64,000 nt of DNA from JAAYXS01 sp043820985 (GCA_043820985.1 JBDRDH010000127.1:10714-74713), one strand, 5' to 3'; positions 1 through 8,837 are shown, counted from the first letter of the stretch. Program-made: numbers and translations. The notes: generated by a model not told the origin, from the sequence alone.

Positions 1-755
1 CGACACCGTTTCGGGAGACCGACGTGCAGCGCTGGCATGAATTGCTGTCGAAGGCGGGCTTTGGCCCGGTCGTGGCACATGCGTCCTACCTGGTGAACCT
101 GGCTTCGCCCGATCGCCAACTGTGGGCGCGCAGCCGGGATGCATTCGCCGAGGAGCTACGCCGCTGCCAGAAGCTCGCAATCCGCTACCTGGTTGTGCAT
201 CCCGGGGCCGCGATGACTCCGACGCCGACCGGCGGAATCGCACGTGTGGCGCGGGCACTTAATGAGATCTTCGACCGTCAACCGGATCTTGAAACGATGG
301 TGTTGTTGGAGACAACGGCGGGGCAGGGCACCACGCTGGGGCGCACGTTCGCGGAATTGGGGGAAATCATTACTCAGGTTCAGGAGCCCGAGCGGGTTGG
401 CGTCTGTGTTGACACCTGCCACGTTTTTGCTGCCGGCTACGACATCCGCCAGCCGGCGGGGTATCGTGGGATGATTGCCGAGGCTGAGCGCATGGTGGGT
501 CTTGACCGCATCCATTGCTGGCACATGAACGACAGCTTGACCGATTTCGGCTTGCACCGTGACCGTCATGCCCACATCGGCCACGGCCGAATCGGCATGG
601 CTGGTTTCCGTAACCTGTTGGCTGACCGTCGTTTCCACCACATTCCGATGATTCTTGAAACCCCCAAGGGCACCAATGAAGCCGGTCGGCAGTGGGACGC
701 AGTCAATCTCCGTCGCCTGCGAGCCATCGCGGCGCGGTGCCAAGAGTCGGATTGA
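1..755 (+). CDS. nfo: Endonuclease IV (AP endonuclease), 5'-truncated by window edge
   Basis: Base-excision-repair AP endonuclease of the TIM-barrel Nfo family, which cleaves 5' of abasic sites using a trinuclear zinc centre. The reading frame is open to the left edge (first full codon at base 3), so roughly the first 35-45 residues of a ~280-aa protein are missing and the GTG at 24 is not the real start. Zinc-ligand motifs are present in order: LVVHPGA (His), LLETTAGQGT (Glu), CVDTCHVFAAGYD (Asp and His), HMNDS (His), DRHAHIGHGRIG (Asp and His) and ILETPKG (Glu). The gene is convergent with queG, 26 bp away. The family call is firm. Confidence 0.95.
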   Translation, partial: TPFRETDVQRWHELLSKAGFGPVVAHASYLVNLASPDRQLWARSRDAFAEELRRCQKLAIRYLVVHPGAAMTPTPTGGIARVARALNEIFDRQPDLETMVLLETTAGQGTTLGRTFAELGEIITQVQEPERVGVCVDTCHVFAAGYDIRQPAGYRGMIAEAERMVGLDRIHCWHMNDSLTDFGLHRDRHAHIGHGRIGMAGFRNLLADRRFHHIPMILETPKGTNEAGRQWDAVNLRRLRAIAARCQESD

Positions 756-781
756 TGCCCTGACCTACGCAGTTGTGCGTT

Positions 782-1867
782 TTATGCACCGCGTTCTTTC
801 AATCGCTTTAATGAGCTTGCCACGGCGGCGCTGACTGTGGCATCGTCGTCTTGTACGGCTTCGACGAGAGCCTGCTCCACTGCGGTGTGGGTGGCCGCGT
901 CGGGCGATGTGTAGTTACCCAGTGTGATGGCGGCGTTACGGCGCCACATGGCACACCGGGCGCGGCGCGTGGCGGAGTTCGCCGTCAGACGCCGGTACTC
1001 GGCTGAGCGCAATGTAAGGAGCTTCAGGAGGTCCAGGTGAGCTGGCGTGTATTGGGTGGTCAGATCGGGATGGCGGGCGGGTGGGGCCGAGCGGTTATAG
1101 GGACAGACTTGCTGGCAGATATCGCAGCCGAAGACCCAATCACCCAGCTTTTCGTGGATATCTGGGGGGATTTCAGTACGGTGCTCGATGGTCCAGTAAC
1201 TGAGGCAGCGCGCGGCATTTAGCTGGTGGGGCGCGAAGATCGCGCCGGTTGGGCAGGCGTCCAGACAGCGTGTACAGGAGCCGCAATGGTCTGTCGTGGG
1301 AGTTGCTGGAGTGAGTTCGAGCGTGGTAAGGATCTCGCCCAGCAGCAGGTATGAGCCCAATTGGCGGTTGATCAGTCCAGTATGTTTGCCGATCCAGCCC
1401 AAGCCGGCGGCCTGGGCCAACTCGCGTTCCAGGAGCGGAGCAGTATCAACGCAGATACGCGTCTCGAAGGGCTCTGACAACTGTGAGCGAAGTCCGGCAA
1501 CGACTTCCATCAGCATCTCTCGTATTACCTGGTGGTAGTCGCGTCCACGAGCATAGGCGGCGACGCGTCCGGTGGGACGTCGATGCTCCGGGCGGTGCTC
1601 ATCCTGGGGGCGGTAGTTTAAGGCGACACAGATTGCCGAGCGCGCTCCCGGCAGCAGATTAGCAGGGTTTTCGCGCAGATGGACGTTACGAGCAAGATAG
1701 TGCATGGAACCCCCGTAGCCGGCCGTCAGCCAATCCCTATAATACGTCGCTTGCGGCACTGGGCCCATGTTAGTAATACCGACCAGGTCGAAACCGGCCT
1801 GATAAGCAAGTGCCCGGACGGACTCGGCTTTGTTGAAGGTAGTCATTATAGACGATGATACCGTCAT
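782..1867 (-). CDS. queG: Epoxyqueuosine reductase QueG
   Basis: Cobalamin- and iron-sulfur-dependent reductase for the last step of tRNA queuosine synthesis (epoxyqueuosine to queuosine). The 361-aa product has the two ferredoxin-type 4Fe-4S motifs, CGSCTRCLDACP and CDICQQVCPYN. It also has the N-terminal substrate and cobalamin region with MHYLARN and CVALNYRP, and a short C-terminal HEAT-like extension (RRNAAITLGNY). The start could be the ATG at 1867 or the in-frame ATG at 1846; neither has a strong Shine-Dalgarno. It is transcribed divergently from the unknown gene at 1915. No other queuosine gene is in the window. Confidence 0.95.
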   Translation of the reverse strand: MTVSSSIMTTFNKAESVRALAYQAGFDLVGITNMGPVPQATYYRDWLTAGYGGSMHYLARNVHLRENPANLLPGARSAICVALNYRPQDEHRPEHRRPTGRVAAYARGRDYHQVIREMLMEVVAGLRSQLSEPFETRICVDTAPLLERELAQAAGLGWIGKHTGLINRQLGSYLLLGEILTTLELTPATPTTDHCGSCTRCLDACPTGAIFAPHQLNAARCLSYWTIEHRTEIPPDIHEKLGDWVFGCDICQQVCPYNRSAPPARHPDLTTQYTPAHLDLLKLLTLRSAEYRRLTANSATRRARCAMWRRNAAITLGNYTSPDAATHTAVEQALVEAVQDDDATVSAAVASSLKRLKERGA

Positions 1868-1914
1868 AGCCTGCGCCGGTTCAAACCGGGCACCCGTACG
1901 GGAAAGGTACGTTT

Positions 1915-2319
1915 ATGTTCAATTTCGACTGGTTCAAGAGCGGCGGATTGCATCAGCAGATAGCGGAAGCCAAGCGGCGCTGCGCGCTGAAAAAGTTCCC
2001 GGAAGATGATGCCGCCAGCCGTAACGGCTCCCAGGAATATGCCCAGTACCTGGATGAGCTGGAGACGCGGATCATCCTGTATCTCAAAGACGGCCTGAGC
2101 TACGAGATGCGCGAGATCGCGGAAATCGGCATGAGTAGCGCCCTGGCGTTCGAGTGCGTACCGGTTGATGAGAATTACCAGGTTGGATCTTACGTTATCG
2201 TTGTGCCTTTTGAGGACATTGCGCGAGTGGAAGTATTCGCGGTTCATCCTGATGATAAGCCCCAGGAGAATATCCGTATTCCCGGCTTCCGTAGCGGGGC
2301 CGAATCCAGTCGCGACTAA
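1915..2319 (+). CDS. Conserved-looking hypothetical protein, 134 aa
   Basis: A 134-aa soluble protein that I do not recognise. It starts MFNFDWFKSGG and has a charged helical first half (QQIAEAKRRCALKKF, then YLDELETRIILYL). The second half is beta-rich (YQVGSYVIVVPFEDIARVEVF). There is no signal peptide or membrane segment. The ATG follows a GGAAAGG ribosome-binding site, and the next codirectional gene begins 33 bp after the stop. Base use matches the neighbours and no shadowing gene lies opposite, so I treat it as real. Confidence 0.6.
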   Translation: MFNFDWFKSGGLHQQIAEAKRRCALKKFPEDDAASRNGSQEYAQYLDELETRIILYLKDGLSYEMREIAEIGMSSALAFECVPVDENYQVGSYVIVVPFEDIARVEVFAVHPDDKPQENIRIPGFRSGAESSRD

Positions 2320-2352
2320 GTAGTCATAAATAATTGTCGTGGGGACACTGAG

Positions 2353-3135
2353 ATGAACTATCGACTGGTCCTGGCAGTCGTAATCGTCGTGGTCACTATT
2401 ACTGGCTGTGGTCCCAGCTTTGGGCCACGGGCTCAATATGGCGTCGCCTTCTACTGCCCGGGAGCGGGCAATATCGACTTCGGTGATCAGGGTGTGCGTC
2501 AGGGTCTGGAACGGGCGGGTTATCGCGGGCAGGTGGCTTCGGTCATGTGGACGGTCTCGTTCAATCCGGCCATCGATCAGGCCCTGCGCATCAATGCCCA
2601 TCTGGGGGCCAGCCGCCTGGCCAGTTTTATAAAGCAGTACATCGAACAATACCCTGGGCGACCGGTCAATCTGATTGGTCTGTCCGCCGGCACCGGCGTG
2701 GCGATCTGGGCCCTGGAAGATTTGGATCCACAGTACCAGGTCGACAACGTCGTGCTGCTGAGTTCGAGTCTGCACCATAAATATGATGTGGGTAAGGCGC
2801 TGAAGAGGGTCAAGGGGAAAATTTACAACTACTATTCATCCGAGGATCCAATTCTGGCCGGGCCGATGAAGATTTTTGGTACGATTGATGGCGTGTTCTT
2901 CGAGGACGGTGCCGGGGCGGTCGGCCTGCATTCGCCGACGGGAGCCGAGCGCATCGTCAACATACCCTGGCAGCCGGAATTCAAGCAGTACGGCTACCAC
3001 GGAATGCACACCGACGTAACCAGTCCGGCGTTCGTGCAGGCACGTATTTCACAACACATCAACTCGCAAGCAGCGCTGCAAACAAAGACCGCCACTGTGC
3101 TGGTGAAAGCGTCTCGGCCCGCGCATCCGGATTGA
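2353..3135 (+). CDS. Lipoprotein with alpha/beta-hydrolase fold
   Basis: A 260-aa protein with a lipoprotein signal: a hydrophobic stretch from residue 6 to about 17, then a TITGC lipobox with Cys19. The body looks like an alpha/beta hydrolase. The nucleophile elbow is GLSAGTG (GxSxG with Ser), preceded by the strand RPVNLI, with candidate acid and base residues further on (YSSEDPI; YGYHGMHTDV). A serine hydrolase or esterase role is inferred; the substrate is unknown. The last 77 bp overlap, tail to tail, the 3' end of rsmA on the other strand. The start is ATG 2353 after GGGGACACTGAG. Confidence 0.7.
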   Translation: MNYRLVLAVVIVVVTITGCGPSFGPRAQYGVAFYCPGAGNIDFGDQGVRQGLERAGYRGQVASVMWTVSFNPAIDQALRINAHLGASRLASFIKQYIEQYPGRPVNLIGLSAGTGVAIWALEDLDPQYQVDNVVLLSSSLHHKYDVGKALKRVKGKIYNYYSSEDPILAGPMKIFGTIDGVFFEDGAGAVGLHSPTGAERIVNIPWQPEFKQYGYHGMHTDVTSPAFVQARISQHINSQAALQTKTATVLVKASRPAHPD

Positions 3136-3937
3136 TTCCGAGCTGCTCGAACACTTCGCGCGCTTCCGATGGCTTACGACCAGACAAAGTGTTGACCAGC
3201 TTCTTGCGCCGATTGCGAAAGCTGGCGCGCACAAAATCCACGAAAGCAGGTATATCAGCAGGCTCAAGATCCGTGGGAGCACGCGGTTGGATGGCCAGCA
3301 TGGCGGATTCAACCCGCGGCTGGGGCCAGAAAGCTGTCCGGGGCAGGATCGCGAGGGGGTGTAGTTCGGCCAGGGTAGCTGTAATGACTGAAATCGGGCC
3401 GTACTCGGCGGTTGCCGGCTGCGCGCCGAGCCGTAAGCCAACTTCCCTCTGGATCGTGGCCACCAGCAACGCAAACGGGGGGCGGACCAGCAACAGCTCC
3501 ATCAGCAGGGGCGTGGCAATCTGGTAGGGCAGATTGGCCACGAGCTTGTAGGCGCCGCCGGGTGCTGGCGAGTGTTCCGCGAGTTGTTGCAAGATGAGCG
3601 GATTGATCTGGTTCTTGCTTGCCAGGGCATCGCCGGGGACCAGGGTAAAGCGTGGCTGAGTGCCCAGCCGCTGCTGCAGGATACGCTGCAGACCATGGTC
3701 GATCTCGACACCGATGACATATGCTCCGCTATCGAGCAGGAATTCGGTTAGCGAGCCGGTGGCGCACCCGATTTCAAGCACGACATCCTCAGGTTGCAGT
3801 TTTGCGGCGGATACCAGTTTTCGCATAAGATTCAGATCGACCAGGAAATTCTGCCCAAAGCGATGCAAGGGCGCCAGGCCGGCGGCGGCCAGCAGGGCTT
3901 GCAGCTCTGTTTTTGTGTGACCGGGCATGCTGGGCAT
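3059..3937 (-). CDS. rsmA: 16S rRNA (adenine1518-N6/adenine1519-N6)-dimethyltransferase RsmA/KsgA
   Basis: SAM-dependent dimethyltransferase that modifies two adenines in helix 45 of 16S rRNA and checks 30S assembly. Motifs are complete: HRFGQNFLVD near the N-terminus, SAM motif I EIGCATGSLTE, motif II IGVEIDHGLQ, catalytic NLPYQIATPLL, and the C-terminal helical domain with FRNRRKKLVNTL. An upstream in-frame ATG at 4027 would add 30 residues unlike the family and run into the selD promoter region. ATG 3937 (MPSMPGHTKTEL) or 3928 is therefore preferred. The gene overlaps the end of the lipoprotein gene by 77 bp. Confidence 0.93.
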   Translation of the reverse strand: MPSMPGHTKTELQALLAAAGLAPLHRFGQNFLVDLNLMRKLVSAAKLQPEDVVLEIGCATGSLTEFLLDSGAYVIGVEIDHGLQRILQQRLGTQPRFTLVPGDALASKNQINPLILQQLAEHSPAPGGAYKLVANLPYQIATPLLMELLLVRPPFALLVATIQREVGLRLGAQPATAEYGPISVITATLAELHPLAILPRTAFWPQPRVESAMLAIQPRAPTDLEPADIPAFVDFVRASFRNRRKKLVNTLSGRKPSEAREVFEQLGINPDARAETLSPAQWRSLFAALLAS

Positions 3938-4011
3938 GGTCTCGCGGTGCTGGGGCTTTGGCAAGCACCGTGATAGAATACAGGATGCTGATTGACGGAA
4001 TTCCGGGAGTG

Positions 4012-5064
4012 ATGATGACGGATGCACGGAAGAAGCGTCTGACTGACTACGCCTCGTGTGCCGGGTGAGCGGGTAAGCTGCCGCAAGACGGCATGGCGCA
4101 GGTACTGCGTCGTTTAACCCCGCAACGGCATCCGGATTTACTGGTGGGCGCGGATACGCTCGATGACGCCGGTGTGTTTCGGCTCAGTGCCGATCTCGCG
4201 CTCGTCCAGACGACGGATTTCTTCGCCCCGCTGGTGGATAATCCCTATGATTTCGGCCGGATCGCGGCGGCTAACGCCCTGTCTGATGTGTACGCCATGG
4301 GGGGAAAGCCCATCACAGCGCTCAATCTGGTCGGTTTTCCCGATCAGGTTTTGTCCTACGATATTCTGGCGGAGATTCTACGTGGTGGCGCGGATGTGGT
4401 GGCCCAGGCCGGAGCGGTGATCGTGGGGGGCCATAGCGTACGCGACCACGAAGTGAAATACGGTCTGGCCATTACGGGGCTTGTCCATCCGGATCATATT
4501 CTCACTAATGCCGGGGCGCGCCCCGGCGACCGCCTGGTGCTGACCAAACCGCTCGGCAGTGGCGTCTTGTGCAGCGCGGCCAAGGGCGAGTTGATATCAG
4601 AGTCAGAGTTGGCTGAAGCCATTAGCGTAATGACAGCCTTGAACAAACCTGGCTGCGAGGCGGCGTTGCGGGTGGGTGCCAAGGCCTGCACGGACATCAC
4701 CGGCTTTGGCCTGATCGGACATGCCTTTGAAATGGCCGATGCCAGCGATGTGACCATCACCTTGCGGGCCAGTGCCGTACCGTTGATGGAGCAAACCCTG
4801 GATCTTGCTTATCAAGGCATCATGACCCGCGCCGCCAAGACCGCGCTCCAGTTCCTCGGCACGCGCCTGTTAATCGAGGACGTCGATGACGTCCTGGCCG
4901 ATGTGCTGGCCGATGCGCAGACATCCGGCGGGATGTTCATCAGTGTCGCGGCCGAGCGTTGCGACGACCTGGTCGCGGCTTGTCAGGAAGCGGGCACCAT
5001 CTGCGCCGCGGTAGTCGGCGAGGTCACCGAGTCAAGCCCGGTACGTGTGTATGTGACTGCCTGA
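4012..5064 (+). CDS. selD: Selenide, water dikinase (selenophosphate synthetase), probable selenoprotein with in-frame UGA
   Basis: Makes monoselenophosphate from selenide and ATP for Sec-tRNA and selenouridine. The part after the internal ATG at 4093 is a clear SelD from its middle N-terminus on (QTTDFFAPLVDNPYDFGRI, ANALSDVYAMGGKP, GGHSVRD, TDITGFGLIGH, DAQTSGGM). It would, however, lack the catalytic N-terminal loop. Reading upstream in the same frame through TGA at 4066-4068 restores it: RLTDYASCAG-U-AGKLPQDGM, matching E. coli RLTQYSHGAG-C-GCKISP. The ATG at 4012 (or 4015) has a GGGAG ribosome-binding site at 4005-4009. Full length is 350 aa with Sec19. Expression therefore needs SelA, SelB and SelC, which are not in this window. 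Confidence 0.9.
4066..4068 (+). other. selD: In-frame UGA, predicted selenocysteine codon of selD
   Basis: The TGA lies in frame with both the upstream ATGs at 4012 and 4015 and the long downstream SelD frame, at the exact place of the family's catalytic Cys/Sec (E. coli Cys17). Upstream and downstream translations both match the family, which argues for recoding rather than a true stop. Confidence 0.85.
4079..4093 (+). promoter_or_regulatory. Candidate bacterial SECIS hairpin after selD UGA
   Basis: Ten bases after the UGA the RNA can form a 5-bp stem UGCCG/CGGCA (4079-4083 with 4089-4093) closing a CAAGA loop. A weaker lower stem GCG/CGC is also possible. Position fits bacterial SECIS elements. 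The loop lacks a G in its first two positions, which many bacterial SECIS loops have, so the exact fold is uncertain. Confidence 0.4.
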
Positions 5065-5073
5065 GCAGGCCTG

Positions 5074-6306
5074 CTACGCACGAGCGGAGTCGGTGAACAT
5101 CTTCAGGTAGCTGAGGTATCGCCGCAGGGTGATGGCACCGTTTTCCGCCGCTTTACGAACGGCACAGCCCTGCTCGTCCAGGTGCAGGCAATCCTTGAAA
5201 CGGCAATGTGGCAAATGGGGTGCAAAGTCCGGGAAAAGGGCTTCCAACTGGGCCGGATCCATGTTCCAGAGTTCGAACATCCGAATTCCCGGCGTGTCGA
5301 CCACATAGCCGCCGCTATCGAGCCGCAGCAATTGGGCATGGGAGGTGGTATGGCGGCCCTTCTGACTGATGCGACTGACATCGGCCACTTTGAGTTTCAA
5401 ACCCGGCTGAAGCTTGTTCAGCAGGGTACTCTTACCGACGCCGCTCTGGCCGGCTAAGACAGTGACGTGCTCGGCCAGCAAGTCGCGCAGCTCCTGGAGC
5501 CCCGCGCCGGTCTCCGCACTGGTGCAGACACAATGATACCCCAGGTGGCGCAACTCGTTTAGCACACTGCCAATGGTAATCGCCTGCTGCTGGACCTGAT
5601 CTTGTGGATCGAAATCGTCAGGTGTGCCGTGTCTCTGGGTATAGATGAGCAGGTCTTCGGGATCGATGCCGGCATTGTCGGTTGCCAGATCCATCTTGTT
5701 GAAACAGACGAGAGGTTTGAGGCCGCCCTTATGGGCCGCTACCAGGTAACGGTCAATAAGATGTGGCTTCAGCCGGGGTTCCGCCACGCTGGCAACGATC
5801 AACAACTGATCGGCGTTGGCCACGATGGCGTGTTGTCGGCCGCGGGTGTCGCGCCGGGACAATAGCGATTTGCGCCGCGCGACACGCTCGATCACGCCAA
5901 TCGGCTGGCCGTCCGAGGATTTGGACTGGTCGGAAAACCAAACGCGGTCGCCAACGGTCACGGGTGACCGGTTATCGATCAGGAGGGTACGCAAGACTCG
6001 CCGGATGGTGCACTCCCAGATGCGGCCATCGTTATCGTCAATGAAACAGATCAGGCCGTGTACGGTCACCACCGTACCAGGTAGCCAGAGGTTTTCATCC
6101 ACCAGCGTGGCGTCATCGGCCCCGAGAATAACCGTGCGCTTGCGTGAGAGTTCGCCCTTGGGACGCACGGACTCGCGCATGTCCGTGTCCTGGAGCTGGT
6201 CTTCTTCGGCATGGAACTGGCGCGTCCATTCATCGGAGCGGCGCCGCGTGGCCCGGTTAGGGCGGAAGCGGACGCGGGCCTTGCGACCTGTGCGTTTTTT
6301 AGCCAT
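5074..6306 (-). CDS. rsgA: Small ribosomal subunit biogenesis GTPase RsgA
   Basis: Circularly permuted GTPase that acts in late 30S subunit maturation. The 410-aa protein has a basic N-terminal tail, an OB-fold (about 75-165), then G-motifs in permuted order: NKMD (203-206), AGQSGVGKST (284-293) and DTPG (337-340). A zinc knuckle with C368, C373, H375 and C381 follows. The N-terminal ~60 residues are longer than in E. coli. ATG 6306 is the only good start. It converges with selD, with 9 bp between stops. Confidence 0.95.
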   Translation of the reverse strand: MAKKRTGRKARVRFRPNRATRRRSDEWTRQFHAEEDQLQDTDMRESVRPKGELSRKRTVILGADDATLVDENLWLPGTVVTVHGLICFIDDNDGRIWECTIRRVLRTLLIDNRSPVTVGDRVWFSDQSKSSDGQPIGVIERVARRKSLLSRRDTRGRQHAIVANADQLLIVASVAEPRLKPHLIDRYLVAAHKGGLKPLVCFNKMDLATDNAGIDPEDLLIYTQRHGTPDDFDPQDQVQQQAITIGSVLNELRHLGYHCVCTSAETGAGLQELRDLLAEHVTVLAGQSGVGKSTLLNKLQPGLKLKVADVSRISQKGRHTTSHAQLLRLDSGGYVVDTPGIRMFELWNMDPAQLEALFPDFAPHLPHCRFKDCLHLDEQGCAVRKAAENGAITLRRYLSYLKMFTDSARA

Positions 6307-6365
6307 GGCACTATTCTAACACCGAGTGGCATGGGATTCAGGTCAATGTCTTGTGTCCGGATCTG

Positions 6366-7001
6366 TCAGTCTCCCCCGGTTGACTCGGGACTTTGCCGTG
6401 CGTAGCCCTGGTCTGGTTGAGATTTTGTGACAAATCTGTATCCCATTAAGCCGTATTGAGCCAGATTGAGTACGGCTAATACGGTCACAAGCCACCATAG
6501 GCCGGGCAAGATGATGCCGAGTAGCCCAGGCAAATCAGGATAGAGCATGATCCCGACCACGGTCGCGACTTGCAGCGCGCGACACCACTTGCCGAGCGCC
6601 GTAACCTGGCTGTATGGCCAACCCGTCCGGGCATAGATAACGAAAACACCCAGGGCAACAATGGCATCCTTGCCGATTATGACAATGGCGACCAGGATGG
6701 GCAGGCGCGCGCCCGGTACATGAGTCGCCTCGTGGCACATGAGGACGGCGGCCGTGGCGATCAGGAGGTAGTCAGCCACGGGGTCCAGCAGGACGCCGGC
6801 ATATGACCGCTGGTTCAGACGCCGGGCCAGGTATCCATCGAGAACGTCACTGAGCAGCAGGATGGTGAACAGACCCAGGGCCGTCCAGCGCGCCTGCTCG
6901 CCGGTAACGGGGTGCTGGGTTTTGCTCAGGGCCAGGGCAAAGGGCACGATCACCACCATGCGGGCGAGGCTAACCAGGTTGGGCCAGGATAGATATTCCA
7001 C
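6366..7001 (-). CDS. CDP-alcohol phosphatidyltransferase (PgsA-like)
   Basis: Integral membrane enzyme transferring a phosphatidyl group from CDP-diacylglycerol to an alcohol, probably glycerol-3-phosphate. The full family signature D-G-x2-A-R-x8-G-x3-D-x3-D is visible in DGYLARRLNQRSYAGVLLD plus PVAD. Several hydrophobic helices surround it. The GTG at 7001 has an AGTAGGA ribosome-binding site 5 bases upstream and gives MEYLSWPNLVSLAR, a typical family start; a TTG at 7043 would add 14 residues. It sits head to head with cardiolipin synthase, whose substrate is the PgsA pathway product, supporting a phospholipid role. Exact substrate is not proven. Confidence 0.85.
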   Translation of the reverse strand: MEYLSWPNLVSLARMVVIVPFALALSKTQHPVTGEQARWTALGLFTILLLSDVLDGYLARRLNQRSYAGVLLDPVADYLLIATAAVLMCHEATHVPGARLPILVAIVIIGKDAIVALGVFVIYARTGWPYSQVTALGKWCRALQVATVVGIMLYPDLPGLLGIILPGLWWLVTVLAVLNLAQYGLMGYRFVTKSQPDQGYARQSPESTGGD

Positions 7002-7331
7002 AAATCCTACTCTGGAAATGTCGAAGCAGTGGGACCATGGCAATAAGCCGGCACCACCGTGATCATCTCATTCTTACGCGCGACTCGCCTGCGGGACGCG
7101 GTAGATCAGTTTCTTACAACACTGTGCGAGCAAACAGGATTCACAAAGTCCAGCCAGGTCAACAATCCACAGGCGGACGAATCAACGTGATGGGCCACAG
7201 TATGGCGATGGTGGAGCCTGCAATCAAGGCCGAATGCGAATGTCAATCGATCTTCAGCGGTACATTACGAAACGCACCGAGGCTGCGCGGAGGGCGTTGA
7301 CACCCAGAACCCGACCGCTGACACTGACGGC
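7002..7331. other. Divergent intergenic region between phospholipid genes
   Basis: About 330 bp between the divergent phosphatidyltransferase and cardiolipin synthase genes. It must hold both promoters, but I cannot point to a convincing -35/-10 pair. No hairpin, repeat or small gene with a ribosome-binding site stands out. Confidence 0.4.
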
Positions 7332-8768
7332 ATGGCTCTCGTCTGGACGATTGCGCTCACGGCCAATTATGTGCTCGTGCCGTTCATGATTGCCTCGGTG
7401 CTCCGGCGGCGTAAGGAGCCGATGGCGATGCTGGCCTGGATATTGGGTATTGTTTTCATTCCCTTTATCGGCATGTTGCTCTACTGGCTGATGGGCTCGA
7501 ATCTGGTAGTGCGCCGGGCGCGTCGCCGACGGCAGCGCGTCGCCCATTTGATTTCACGCATTGAATCCTGGACCCATCAGCAGCTTGACATCGATCGTGC
7601 CGGCCATGAATTGCCCCGGGACCTGGTCAGTGTAGCGCGGCTGGGCAAGCGACTAAGTGGGATGCCGGCCACCGCGGGCAATGAGGTGCGTGTTTACCAG
7701 GAGTCGAACGAGACCTACGGCGCCCTGGAACAAGCCATCAGTGGCGCGCGACATCACATCCACCTGGAGTATTACATCTGGCAGCCGGATGCGACCGGGT
7801 ATGCGCTGCGGGACCTGGTGGTCGAGAAAGCCGGTGCCGGTGTCCAATGCCGGTTGCTGCTTGATTCAATTGGTTGCTGGCGGCTGGGGCGGCGTTTTAC
7901 GGAGCCATTGGCGGCCGCCGGTGTGCAACTGGCCTTCTTCCTGCCGTTGCGTTCGTTCCGCTGGCAGATCAGCCCACACCTGCGGAATCATCGCAAGATT
8001 GCCGTGGTTGATGGTCAGGTGGCTTTCATGGGCAGCCAGAATATCGGCGACGAATATCGCGGGCGCTTGCGGAAGCTGAGCCCGTGGTATGACACGCACA
8101 TCCGGGTAAATGGTCCGGCGGCACTCTTCCTCCAACGGACCTTCGCCGAGGACTGGCTCTTCGCGACGCGAGAGGATCTAGCCGGCGAGGAGTACTTCAG
8201 TAAGCCGGAACTGGTGGGCGACTCAATCATGCAGATCCTGCCGACCGGTCCTGACCAGAATGTGAGCCCGTTGGAGCAGATCGTCTTTGCCGCCGTGTCT
8301 TCGGCGCAGGGATCCATTCGCATCACCACGCCGTACTTCGTGCCGTCGCCGGGTTTGCGGATGGCTCTCGTGCACGCGGCCAGTCGGGGTGTCCGCGTGG
8401 AGCTGTTACTACCGACACGGAGTGATTCGACGATCATGCTCTGGGCCGGCCGCAGCTTCTATGCCGAGCTGCTGGAAGCCGGGGTGCGCGTATATGAGTA
8501 TGACCAGGGCGTGCTACACTCGAAGATCGTGACCGTGGATGAGCGCTGGTGCATGCTGGGCTCGGCCAACATGGATGTACGCAGCTTCAGGTTGAACTTT
8601 GAGATCACCGCGCTGATATACGATCCGCGCGTGGCTCGGGAATTGTCCGACTCGATCGGACGTTTCCGCGATCGGGCCCGGGCTATCCGACTGGGCGACG
8701 TGCGTCAGCGGCGAGTGCACCAGCAACTGGCCGAAGGGACGGCCCGGCTGCTGACCCCATTGTTGTAG
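7332..8768 (+). CDS. cls: Cardiolipin synthase, phospholipase D family
   Basis: Condenses two phosphatidylglycerols into cardiolipin at the inner membrane. The 478-aa protein has two N-terminal transmembrane helices (about 5-22 and 31-51) with a Pld-N type segment, then two PLD domains with complete HKD motifs. These are HRKIAVVDGQVAFMGSQN around residues 219-236 and HSKIVTVDERWCMLGSANMD near 396-415. The basic RRARRRRQR after the second helix fits the positive-inside rule. ATG 7332 is used; there is no strong Shine-Dalgarno. It ends at a bidirectional terminator shared with the flagellin gene. Confidence 0.93.
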   Translation: MALVWTIALTANYVLVPFMIASVLRRRKEPMAMLAWILGIVFIPFIGMLLYWLMGSNLVVRRARRRRQRVAHLISRIESWTHQQLDIDRAGHELPRDLVSVARLGKRLSGMPATAGNEVRVYQESNETYGALEQAISGARHHIHLEYYIWQPDATGYALRDLVVEKAGAGVQCRLLLDSIGCWRLGRRFTEPLAAAGVQLAFFLPLRSFRWQISPHLRNHRKIAVVDGQVAFMGSQNIGDEYRGRLRKLSPWYDTHIRVNGPAALFLQRTFAEDWLFATREDLAGEEYFSKPELVGDSIMQILPTGPDQNVSPLEQIVFAAVSSAQGSIRITTPYFVPSPGLRMALVHAASRGVRVELLLPTRSDSTIMLWAGRSFYAELLEAGVRVYEYDQGVLHSKIVTVDERWCMLGSANMDVRSFRLNFEITALIYDPRVARELSDSIGRFRDRARAIRLGDVRQRRVHQQLAEGTARLLTPLL

Positions 8769-8784
8769 GATGATGATAGCAAAG

Positions 8785-8813
8785 AGGGCGACGCGCCTAA
8801 CGCGTCGCCCTCG
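8785..8813. terminator. Bidirectional terminator between cls and flagellin
   Basis: Perfect 12-bp stem GAGGGCGACGCG/CGCGTCGCCCTC around a CCTAA loop, placed between two convergent genes. On the minus strand it is followed by TTTGC, so it may stop both transcripts. Confidence 0.8.
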
Positions 8814-8837
8814 AGGGCTGCTGTTGGGGTAGGAGGA

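Noticed and set aside
1868..1914. CCGGTTCAAACCGG resembling a tRNA T-arm
   Set aside because: No matching acceptor, D or anticodon arms around it; it is an ordinary palindrome between queG and the next gene.
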